Assembly (NCBI GenBank): GCA_964390645.1
Contig: CAYMLL010000323.1
Span: 1-8,277 of the forward strand
DNA length: 8,277 bases
Origin: CAYMLL01 sp964390645
GTDB taxonomy: Bacteria; Planctomycetota; UBA8108
Direction: 5' to 3'
The notes beneath the pieces are model-generated. The model had not been told where the DNA came from, ran no database searches, and saw only the letters and a program-made list of their open reading frames with translations. Within the stretch, counting starts at the first letter, position 1, and the number at the start of each line of letters is the position of its first letter. Below are positions 1-5,942 of this stretch, in pieces. Both the position numbers and the translations under genes were made by a program.

Positions 1-337
1 GCGCTCCCGGCCGCGGCCGGTCACGAATGGCCGGTCTTCACCCCCACGGTCGTGAACCGGGCCGCCGCCGCGACCGGAGTTGACGTTCGCAGGCCTCGCC
101 GCTGCGAACACGGCGTCCCGTCAGATCGTCCCGTCGGGACCCGCGACCTCGCAAGTCCGCTGCGGACCGAGAGCCACTCCAGGAAGCTGCCTTCCTGCCG
201 CGCGCTCGATTTCCTCGACCCCACGCGAGGCGGACGGACACCGTTGAGAGGATCCCGAACCGGCGCAGAGGTCCGGCAAGTCCGGATTTCTCACCGATCT
301 CGTGGCTTCGCAGCAGGAAGCGGTGAGACGTGCGAGC
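1..337. other. Left-edge region without a supported gene
   Basis: I see no credible coding frame here. The frames that stay open translate to Arg/Ser/Pro-rich sequence. Besides element A it holds a perfect 14-base palindrome at 7-20 (CCGGCCGCGGCCGG), a small hairpin GTCCC/GGGAC at 128-140 and a 7-bp hairpin CAGGAAG/CTTCCTG at 180-197 with a 4-nt loop. A gene end cut by the left edge cannot be excluded. Confidence 0.5.
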
Positions 338-340
338 CTA
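278..340. repeat. Element A: short member of a CTCACCG...CGGTGAG repeat pair
   Basis: CTCACCG at 290-296 and CGGTGAG at 321-327 are perfect inverse arms around 24 nt. Within that interval GCTTC (306-310) and GAAGC (317-321) pair as an inner stem, with its final C shared with the outer arm. The flanks continue the symmetry imperfectly (AAGTCCGGATTT on the left, ACGTGCGAGCCTATAG on the right). The right half aligns with element B at 3134-3174. The TAG stop of the beta-barrel gene (338-340) lies 10 nt outside the right arm. Read on the minus strand, the element would form a bulged hairpin straight after the stop and may end transcription or protect the mRNA 3' end. Confidence 0.6.
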
Positions 341-1651
341 TAGCTCTCCGGAAACGTGCAGCACGATCTCGTGGGCGCCGTAGCCATCCCGGCGCACGAC
401 GCCGAAGTTGTAGTTGTAGTCGAGCTGCAGGCGCGTCTCGACCGCGAAGCCCGACGTCAGACGCGCGCCGAGGGCGGTGAAGAACCCGTCCTCTCGCGTC
501 ACGCGGCCGCCGCCACGAAGGCGGTCGCGGTCGAGATAGCCCACCGCACCGCGCGCGCTCACGTAGGTGAAGAAGATCGGCTCCCAGCGGTACTCGGCAA
601 TGAGGGTCGCGTAGTGATGCGGATGGAACTCGTCGACCGCGGCGCCGGGAAGAACCGGTCGAAACGTCGAGTCGTACTCCTCCCCGACCGCGTGCGGTCC
701 ACCGCCGACGCGCTGCGACGAGAAGCGGTCGAGATCGCCGCCGACACCGCCGTTGATCACCGTGACGAGGCGATGGCGCTCGCTCTCGACGAACGGAACG
801 CGCGTCGCCGACGCCGCGTATCCCGCCACGAACGAGTAGTCGCGCTCCTCCCTGGCGTCCTCCGCCCCGTTGAGACCCCAGCGCTCCCAGTTGGTGCGGT
901 GGCCATGAACGCCGTCGACCCCGAAGGCCCAGCCCTGGTGCGGCAGCTCGAGAAGATTGCGCCGCAGCGCATCCGCGCGCACCTTCAAGTGTGCGCGCAG
1001 GTCGAAGGTGTCCTGAGGCACTCGATAGTCGTCCGCGGTCTCGGAGCCGTCGTCGAAGTAGCAGTATCCCGGCTCCAGCGTCGCGCTGATCGACAGCATG
1101 TTGTCCTGCTCGAAGGGCGCGAGCGGTGTACGATAGCCGAAGCCGCCGCCGGGACGAACCCAGCCCCAGAGCAGCTCCTCGTCGTCGACCCGGACGCCGT
1201 CGACAACCTCGCCCTGCGCCACGGGGATGTTCAGGTTCTCGAGCGTCAGCAGAAACTCGAACGGTCCCAGTCCGCGCGGAGAGCGAGCGTAAAGGAGCTC
1301 GTTGTAGAGTCCCACGACGACACCGCGAAAAAGCTCATCCTCGTTCGGATGCTCCCAGAAGTAGAGTGACACGAAGGGAAGCGCCTCCCCCTCGTCGACA
1401 CCCGGAGAGCCGACCGCGACGCCGAGGTCCCAGGCTTGCAGCGAGCGCCGGTTCCGAGGCGCCACCTCGCGCGGCTCGCCGAAGAGCTCGAAGCGGAAAC
1501 CATCTCCGGACAGCGGGGTGCGATACGGCTCCGAGAAGGGATCGAAGCACGGCAGGTCGGCCGGGTCCTGCGCCCTGACGCCGGTCACCCACGCGAGCGC
1601 GAAGGCGATCGCCAGCCCCGTCCCGACCGCAGACCTCGAGAGGTTGATCAC
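338..1651 (-). CDS. Predicted outer-membrane beta-barrel protein, function unknown
   Basis: A 437-residue protein starting at GTG. It has a Sec signal peptide (MINLSRSAVGTGLAIAFALA, cleavage near VRAQ at 25-28). The mature part alternates polar and hydrophobic residues and is rich in Tyr, Phe and Gly, as in transmembrane beta strands. The pattern is best from about residue 270 to the end: DYSFVAGYAASA, HHYATLIAEYRWEPIFFTYV, FFTALGARLTSGF, TRLQLDYNYNFGV and a final EIVLHVSGEL. The EYRW strand, the glycine-rich ALGARL strand and the TRLQLDYNYNFG strand faintly recall the last strands of Omp85-type barrels, but no POTRA domain is present and this is a weak resemblance. The last residue is Leu, not the Phe favoured by proteobacterial BAM signals. 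C35 and C197 could form a disulfide. I do not recognise a named family. The stop codon lies in repeat element A. Confidence 0.75.
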   Translation of the reverse strand: MINLSRSAVGTGLAIAFALAWVTGVRAQDPADLPCFDPFSEPYRTPLSGDGFRFELFGEPREVAPRNRRSLQAWDLGVAVGSPGVDEGEALPFVSLYFWEHPNEDELFRGVVVGLYNELLYARSPRGLGPFEFLLTLENLNIPVAQGEVVDGVRVDDEELLWGWVRPGGGFGYRTPLAPFEQDNMLSISATLEPGYCYFDDGSETADDYRVPQDTFDLRAHLKVRADALRRNLLELPHQGWAFGVDGVHGHRTNWERWGLNGAEDAREERDYSFVAGYAASATRVPFVESERHRLVTVINGGVGGDLDRFSSQRVGGGPHAVGEEYDSTFRPVLPGAAVDEFHPHHYATLIAEYRWEPIFFTYVSARGAVGYLDRDRLRGGGRVTREDGFFTALGARLTSGFAVETRLQLDYNYNFGVVRRDGYGAHEIVLHVSGEL

Positions 1652-1661
1652 ACCCGTCCGG

Positions 1662-1667
1662 CTCCTC
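1662..1667 (-). promoter_or_regulatory. Ribosome binding site supporting the GTG start of the beta-barrel gene
   Basis: Minus-strand GAGGAG, 10 nt before GTG at 1651. A nearby ATG further upstream is out of frame and meets a TGA that overlaps this GTG (GTGTGA), so GTG is the only start that keeps both the Shine-Dalgarno sequence and the signal peptide. Confidence 0.6.
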
Positions 1668-1881
1668 GCTGCATCGTCCCCCGCGACTCACCGCACCCGC
1701 TCGACGCTCTGTCCTTCGTGCGGACTCCGGCGTCGCCCTCGCAGCCGCCTTCCGCAGCGACCGCCGTACGGGAGCGCGTCGCCTCCCGGGTCGCTTCCCG
1801 GGGACAGCCCCCGGCCGTCGGTCTGCAGCGTTCGCACGATCGCTCGCACGAGCCAGAGCAGAGCCCGAACCCGCCAGGCGC

Positions 1882-1901
1882 GCCCCCAGGATCCAGGGGG
1901 C
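1882..1901. other. GC-rich inverted repeat in the 463-nt gap
   Basis: GCCCCC (1882-1887) and GGGGGC (1896-1901) form a 6-bp stem around an 8-nt loop that itself holds the palindrome GGATCC. It could be part of a terminator for the EI24-like transcript or of the leader of the next gene. The sequence alone does not decide. Confidence 0.35.
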
Positions 1902-2072
1902 TCCTTGCGGAGTCAACACCTCAATCGACCCCGGCCCATCCGGAGCCCGGCGCGACGGGGAGCATCGCGGACGGGGCCGACGGAGCGGGAGCGCTTCCCG
2001 GCGAGGTCGAAGCCGTCGAGGTCCGATCCACCCCACCCGGTCACCGCGCTCCTCCTGCGCACGGCGCCCGGC

Positions 2073-2087
2073 TCACCGCCGGGGTGA
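2073..2087 (-). terminator. Possible hairpin after the EI24-like gene
   Basis: TCACC (2073-2077) and GGTGA (2083-2087) form a 5-bp stem with a 5-nt loop, about 28 nt after the EI24-like stop. The surroundings are very GC-rich and offer alternative pairings, and there is no T-tract. This is a weak candidate for a transcription end. Confidence 0.2.
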
Positions 2088-2114
2088 CGGCGAAGAACGG
2101 ACAGGGAGCATCGA

Positions 2115-2870
2115 TCAGGAGCTCCGGCGTCCTCGCGACCGAGGCAAGTGGCCGGCGCTCTCGAGATCGCGCGTGGCGATCACTCCAGCCAGGACCGCGA
2201 TGGGAAGTCCAGCCAGATTGAGGACCGGAATGGCCAGGAGGCCCATCGCCACCAGGCCGAAGCCGATGGACCCGACCGGCCGCTTCAGGGTCAGCCTGAT
2301 CTTCTGTCTCACCGTGAGGTCGCGTCGCGACAAGCTCGTGTCGAGGAGATCGAAGCACAGGAAGAGCGGCGTCCAGACCAGGGCCACGAAAGGGCCGGTC
2401 AGCAGGCCGACCCCCGGCGTCAGACCCAGCAGGAGAAACACGACGCTGCCCGTCACGCCGAGGGCCGTGATCACGACGGTCGTCCGCAGGGTGCCCAGCA
2501 GGCCGGTGAGCACCGAGACCTCGACCTCGGCCCCTCCCAGGACGGCGTCCGCCCGGCACGCCAGGGGCTCGCAAAGAGGCAGGCCCAGCAGCATCACCAG
2601 CCAGGGGGTCACGAAGATCGCCAGCAGTGCCGTGGTGACCCGCGCCAGGATCGTGGCGACCCACCAGACCGGGTGGAGCCCTCCGTCACCGGGATCTGCC
2701 CAGAGCGACGCGACCAGATCGTCACCGAAGGTGACAGCGGCCCAGATGCCCGCCAGCGAGAGGCACAGCGTGACGACGGCCGGAAGCAGGGCCCACGCGA
2801 TGAGTCCGGGATGAGCACGAAGGAGCCCGACGGCGCGAACCGCGCTGGAAACGCCGCAGAACAGTCCCAT
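2115..2870 (-). CDS. EI24/CysZ-like polytopic inner-membrane protein
   Basis: A 251-residue hydrophobic protein started at the ATG at 2870. Predicted membrane segments lie at about residues 21-45, 68-99 (perhaps two short helices), 130-150, 153-176 and 200-232. Towards the C-terminus it carries the pattern seen in the EI24/CysZ family: a FDLLDTSLSRRDLTVRQK stretch (173-190), then RPVGSIGFGLVAMGLL, a proline in IPVLNLAGLPIAVLAGV, and ATRD. Members include the CysZ sulfate permease of proteobacteria, but many EI24 proteins outside that group have no known substrate, so I do not assign sulfate transport. No sulfur assimilation gene is next to it. The gene stands alone, with 301 nt upstream and 463 nt downstream, so it is probably transcribed separately from the cytochrome operon. 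The last 15 residues are Arg- and Ser-rich and likely cytoplasmic. Confidence 0.8.
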   Translation of the reverse strand: MGLFCGVSSAVRAVGLLRAHPGLIAWALLPAVVTLCLSLAGIWAAVTFGDDLVASLWADPGDGGLHPVWWVATILARVTTALLAIFVTPWLVMLLGLPLCEPLACRADAVLGGAEVEVSVLTGLLGTLRTTVVITALGVTGSVVFLLLGLTPGVGLLTGPFVALVWTPLFLCFDLLDTSLSRRDLTVRQKIRLTLKRPVGSIGFGLVAMGLLAIPVLNLAGLPIAVLAGVIATRDLESAGHLPRSRGRRSS

Positions 2871-2876
2871 GACACA

Positions 2877-2880
2877 CCTC
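2877..2880 (-). promoter_or_regulatory. Ribosome binding site deciding the EI24-like start
   Basis: Minus-strand GAGG (within GAGGTG), 6 nt before the ATG at 2870. It selects the 251-residue product over a longer in-frame start at 2978, whose extra 36 residues are polar and unlike the family. Confidence 0.6.
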
Positions 2881-2928
2881 TTGCGACCCTCCGCGACCGG
2901 GCCATCACGCGGCGCCGGTGCGGAACGT

Positions 2929-2995
2929 ATCGTGGGTGATCCACGATCGACAGGCTCCACTGACGGCTGGAGCCCCATCGTGAGCCGACCGGCTC
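2929..2995. other. Three adjacent inverted repeats upstream of the EI24-like gene
   Basis: The gap 2871-3171 between the WD40 stop and the EI24-like start holds no credible ORF. Inside it, three small perfect inverted repeats follow one another within 67 bases: ATCGTGG/CCACGAT at 2929-2935 and 2941-2947 (5-nt loop), GGCTCCA/TGGAGCC at 2953-2959 and 2968-2974 (8-nt loop), and GAGCC/GGCTC at 2982-2986 and 2991-2995 (4-nt loop). They start 59 nt before the EI24-like ATG. They could be a terminator for the operon, a structured 5' leader, or binding sites for a regulator. There is no T-tract and no convincing -35/-10 pair, so the role is open. Confidence 0.45.
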
Positions 2996-3003
2996 GCTGA
3001 ATT

Positions 3004-3174
3004 CAAGCGGGAAGCTCACCGGCCTCGAGACACTCTCCGTTTCGCCGACCACCGCAGACGAGCTCGCAAGAAGCCACCGTACGCCCGTGAGCTCTTCCAA
3101 GTAGAGTCCTCGCCTCCCCCCCCACGAGCGCGACTTGTGACTTCGCAGTGGAAGGCGGTGAGACATCCCGACTA
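3004..3174. repeat. Element B: long member of a CTCACCG...CGGTGAG repeat pair
   Basis: CTCACCG at 3015-3021 is matched by its inverse CGGTGAG at 3156-3162. The segment 3134-3174, which contains CTTCGCAGTGGAAG followed by CGGTGAGAC, aligns with element A at 300-340 with a few substitutions and small gaps. The left flank (CAAGCGGGAAG) also resembles the left flank of A (CAAGTCCGGATTT). The right end contains the TAG stop of the WD40 gene (3172-3174), 9 nt outside the CGGTGAG arm. The interior is about 134 nt in B but only 24 nt in A, and it carries a run of eight C at 3116-3123. The right half is well supported. The left boundary is less certain because the 7-base arm alone could occur by chance. 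Confidence 0.5.
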
Positions 3175-4521
3175 GCCGCCTGTGGCCGTCGCCACGACGG
3201 GGACGACCCGCCGGACCTGCCCGTCGGCTCCGCCGCCCACGACACTCCCGTCGCTCGGGTGAACGGCGAGCGAGCAGGCCCAGTCATGGACGGCGGCGAG
3301 GTCCAGGGTGACTCTCACCGTCTGCCAGTCGACGACGCGAAGGCGACCATCGGCGCAGGCGGCCACGACGCGCGATCCGTCGAGCCAGGCGATATCCAGC
3401 GGACTTGATGCGAGCCGGGCATACCGGACCATGCGACCGATGGTCGGCTGCCAGAACCGGATGCTCCGGTCCGCGGCGGCCGAGGCGACCACGGGCAGTC
3501 CGCCCTCTCCGGGACGCAACGCCAGGGCGTGAACGGGCCCCGTGTGCTGGTTCAGGCTTCGAGTCACTTCGCCGGCTTCCAGGTCCCAGACGCGAAGAGA
3601 CTGGTCGATCCCGGCGCTGACCAGCGTCTTGCCGTCCGGCAGAAAACACAGGGCGGTGACGCCCCGCGAGTGGCCTCTGAGCTCGCGGATCACTGCGCCC
3701 GATCGGATGTCCCACAGAGCGATGCTGCTGTCCAGGCTCGCCGAAGCCAGGGTTCGCTGATCGCGCCAGACGCCCGTCTTGACCGAATCCTCGTGCCCCT
3801 TGATGGTGCGGAGTGACTTCTTCCCGGGCCATGAGAAGGTCTCCACCACGCCTTCCAGCGACGGGTCTCCACCACCGACGGCCAGGTGGTCTCCAGCCGG
3901 CGAGAACGCGACGTCGTGGAGGTTCGCAGCGGCCACCAGGACCGTCTCTTGCAAGCTCAACTGCGGCCAGTCGTAAACCTGCAATCCGGCCTGCGAGCCA
4001 GCGACGACCGACTTGCCGTCGGGAGCGAAGGCGAGGGAGGTGATGGGCGGCAGGACGGCAGCCGTCCCGGTCACCCCGTCAGCGGTCGCCGGCGTGACCT
4101 CGGGCTTCTTTCCCTGCCACCGACCGTAGCTCGCGCCCTGCTCGATCCACGTCCTGATCAGCTCGACTTCCTTGCTGGCCAGGGGCCCGCCCTTCTCGGC
4201 CGGCGGCATGATGTCCTCGTCTCCCTCCTGCAGCGAGATACGCTGGAAGAGCAACGAGCCGGAAGGCTTGCCCGCGACGATGACCTTGCCGCGCCGGCTG
4301 GCCCGGATTCCCGCCACGCTATCCAGCTGCACGCCTCCCTTCGGCTTCTCGAGATGACCGGCGGCAGTGCGCTTCGATGCGCCGTGGCACCCCGTGCAGC
4401 GGCTCTGGAGGATCGGCCAGACTTGCTTCTCGAAGTCGACCGTAGACCCGGCCACTGGAGCCCGGGCCGCAGCGAGAGCGACGAACGCGAGCAGCGGCAG
4501 AACGAGAACGCACCGATGCAT
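3172..4521 (-). CDS. Secreted cytochrome c (PSCyt1-type) fused to a seven-bladed WD40 propeller
   Basis: A 449-residue protein. A Sec-type signal peptide covers about residues 1-25. The planctomycete-type cytochrome c domain (about 28-133) begins VDFEKQVWPILQSRCTGCHG, with heme motif C42-TG-C45-H46. The DIMPP stretch offers M105 as the likely axial ligand, and the domain ends ELIRTWIEQGASYG. A linker leads into seven WD40-like repeats at about 158-185, 198-232, 241-271, 282-313, 324-357, 370-399 and 411-438. The clearest blade endings are SIALWD, SLRVWD and SIRFWQ. Seven blades would close one propeller. The ATG lies 3 nt after the DUF1501 stop, which favours coupled translation, and the Shine-Dalgarno sequence is weak. 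In planctomycete gene clusters such proteins accompany DUF1549 and DUF1501 genes. The propeller may act as a docking surface near the redox domain, which is inference. The stop codon lies at the edge of repeat element B. Confidence 0.92.
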   Translation of the reverse strand: MHRCVLVLPLLAFVALAAARAPVAGSTVDFEKQVWPILQSRCTGCHGASKRTAAGHLEKPKGGVQLDSVAGIRASRRGKVIVAGKPSGSLLFQRISLQEGDEDIMPPAEKGGPLASKEVELIRTWIEQGASYGRWQGKKPEVTPATADGVTGTAAVLPPITSLAFAPDGKSVVAGSQAGLQVYDWPQLSLQETVLVAAANLHDVAFSPAGDHLAVGGGDPSLEGVVETFSWPGKKSLRTIKGHEDSVKTGVWRDQRTLASASLDSSIALWDIRSGAVIRELRGHSRGVTALCFLPDGKTLVSAGIDQSLRVWDLEAGEVTRSLNQHTGPVHALALRPGEGGLPVVASAAADRSIRFWQPTIGRMVRYARLASSPLDIAWLDGSRVVAACADGRLRVVDWQTVRVTLDLAAVHDWACSLAVHPSDGSVVGGGADGQVRRVVPVVATATGG

Positions 4522-4524
4522 GGA

Positions 4525-5925
4525 TCAGGCCCCGATGAGCTCCCGGATGACCTTCGAGCCGCCCGGCGCCAGACGGATCGGACGACCGTCACGGGTGTGA
4601 AGCTCCAGCGCAGGGTCGATGCCGAGGAGCGTGTAGATCGTCGCCGCCAGATCCGGCGGGGTCACGGGACGTTCCGTCGGGAACTCACCGAGCGCGTCGC
4701 TGCCACCGATGACCTGGCCACCCTTCACGCCACCGCCGGCCATCGCGACGCTGAAGCAGTTCGGCCAGTGATCCCGGCCGCCGTTCGTGTTGATCTTCGG
4801 GGTGCGACCGAAGTCCCCCATCACCAGGATCAGCGTCTCGTCGAGCAGGCCCCGATCCGACAGATCATCGATCAACGTGCTGAAGGCACGATCCAGACCC
4901 GGAACGAGGGCGTACTGGCCCTGGTTCGGATCGCCCGGGTGGCGGTTGGCGTAGGTCGCCAGATCGGCGTGGTTGTCCCAGCCGGTGTTGTTGACCGTCA
5001 CGAAGGGAACACCGCGCTCGACGAGCCGCCGCGCCAGCAGGCACTGCCGCCCGATGTTGTTGCTGTCGTGGATGTTTCGCCTGGGATCGATCCCGTACTG
5101 CTCGCGGACCTTCAGCGGCTCCTCGGAGAGATCGAACGCCGCCTTGGCCCCGGCGGAAGCGATCAGGTTGTAGGCGCGCTCCAGGTCCGGGTCCGTCCTG
5201 GATCCCGGTGTGGCGTCTTTCTCTCGGCCGAAGCTCTCGAGAGCATCGACGAAGTGACGGCGTCGGCTCAGACGCGTCAAATCGAGTCCCCGGTAGAAGT
5301 CGAGATCACGGACCTTGAAGCTCGACTTGCCGGGATCGCTGCCGAGGGCAAAGGGGCTCGCCGTGCCGGGGAGATAGCCGCTGCCGATCACCGCGCGGTC
5401 TCGCGAGACGAGGTCGGGGATCGCGATGTTGGCGGGCAGCACGCCGAGGCGGGCCTTCTTCTCGATCTCGGATCGTACGTACGCGACGTTGGACCCGAGA
5501 GTCGGATATTCGAGGGCCGGCGTCGGCTTGTAGCCGGTCATCAGATACTGCACCGCGAAGTTGTGCACGCCAAACGGCGAGGTCACCGCGCGAAGGAGCG
5601 CGATCCTGTCCAGCATGCCGGCGATGCGGGGAAGCAGCTCGCCGAGACGAACACCCGGGAGCCGGGTCGGGATGGAGCCGAAGGGGCCGCGAATCTCGGC
5701 GGGTGCCTCCGGCTTCGGGTCGAAGGTGTCGAGGTGACTCGGGCCGCCGTCGAGCCAGATCAGGATGCAGGACCTGGCCTTCGCTTTCCGCGCCCCCGCC
5801 GCGGCAGAGTCCGCAAGGGCTCGCTCCGCGGCGAAGAGGTCACCGAGCCCGAATCCCAGGGCCGTCAATCCTCCGACGCGGAGAAAGTCGCGCCGGACCA
5901 CGCCGTCACAGCGTCTGCGGTTCAT
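4525..5925 (-). CDS. Tat-exported DUF1501 (alkaline-phosphatase/sulfatase-like fold) protein
   Basis: A 466-residue protein when started at the ATG at 5925. That start is preferred over an in-frame ATG at 5985 because it leaves a 17-nt gap after the upstream stop, has GGAG 11 nt upstream, and puts the Tat motif near the N-terminus: R11-R12-DFL, then the hydrophobic GGLTALGFGLGDLFAAERALA. Family hallmarks are IWLDGGPSHLDTFDPKP (56-72), HNFAVQYLMTG (121-131), NNTGWDNHAD (312-321), MGDFGRTP (369-376) and GGRDHWP (382-388). The Asp and His residues in these blocks (D59, D317, H319, D371, D385, H386) sit where members of the alkaline phosphatase superfamily bind metals. The protein is expected to fold in the cytoplasm and be exported by Tat, perhaps with its metal bound. 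It is probably co-translated with its neighbours and follows the usual DUF1549-DUF1501 order. The substrate is unknown. Confidence 0.94.
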   Translation of the reverse strand: MNRRRCDGVVRRDFLRVGGLTALGFGLGDLFAAERALADSAAAGARKAKARSCILIWLDGGPSHLDTFDPKPEAPAEIRGPFGSIPTRLPGVRLGELLPRIAGMLDRIALLRAVTSPFGVHNFAVQYLMTGYKPTPALEYPTLGSNVAYVRSEIEKKARLGVLPANIAIPDLVSRDRAVIGSGYLPGTASPFALGSDPGKSSFKVRDLDFYRGLDLTRLSRRRHFVDALESFGREKDATPGSRTDPDLERAYNLIASAGAKAAFDLSEEPLKVREQYGIDPRRNIHDSNNIGRQCLLARRLVERGVPFVTVNNTGWDNHADLATYANRHPGDPNQGQYALVPGLDRAFSTLIDDLSDRGLLDETLILVMGDFGRTPKINTNGGRDHWPNCFSVAMAGGGVKGGQVIGGSDALGEFPTERPVTPPDLAATIYTLLGIDPALELHTRDGRPIRLAPGGSKVIRELIGA

Positions 5926-5936
5926 CGTCTCTGGTA

Positions 5937-5940
5937 CTCC
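5937..5940 (-). promoter_or_regulatory. Ribosome binding site deciding the DUF1501 start
   Basis: Minus-strand GGAG, 11 nt before the ATG at 5925 and directly after the TGA stop of the DUF1549 gene at 5943-5945. It supports the 5925 start over the upstream ATG at 5985, which would lie inside the DUF1549 coding region. The match is short and the spacing slightly long. Confidence 0.45.
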
Positions 5941-5942
5941 GC

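Larger units (their letters stand above)
1652..2114. other. 463-nt gap without a supported gene
   Basis: Open frames cross this stretch on both strands, but their translations are Arg/Pro/Ser/Gly-rich, match no family I recognise, and run into the neighbouring genes antisense or out of frame. I therefore treat it as non-coding. On the minus strand it should contain the promoter of the outer-membrane protein gene. A TTGACT at 1911-1916 is followed after 17 nt by GATCCT at 1888-1893, but the -10 match is poor, so it is not listed as a promoter. A small GC hairpin sits at 1882-1901. Confidence 0.6.

Noticed and set aside
52..480. A 142-codon plus-strand frame near the left edge.
   Set aside because: It runs through element A and into the beta-barrel gene antisense, and its translation is Arg/Ser-rich without motifs.
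356..1369. A 337-codon open frame on the plus strand, opposite the beta-barrel gene.
   Set aside because: The opposite frame has a signal peptide, a ribosome binding site and a beta-strand pattern. This one has none of these.
1888..1916. A TTGACT...GATCCT promoter-like pair on the minus strand.
   Set aside because: The -35 match and 17-nt spacing are good, but the -10 matches poorly, and it lies about 230 nt from the next start.
1335..2036. A 233-codon minus-strand frame across the gap and into the beta-barrel gene.
   Set aside because: It is mostly Arg, Pro, Ala and Gly, overlaps the N-terminal part of the beta-barrel gene in another frame, and has no family resemblance.
1687..2078. Two further CTCACCG motifs (1687-1693 and 2072-2078) as a possible third repeat element.
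   Set aside because: Both have the same orientation with no CGGTGAG partner, and the CTTCGCAG core shared by elements A and B is absent.
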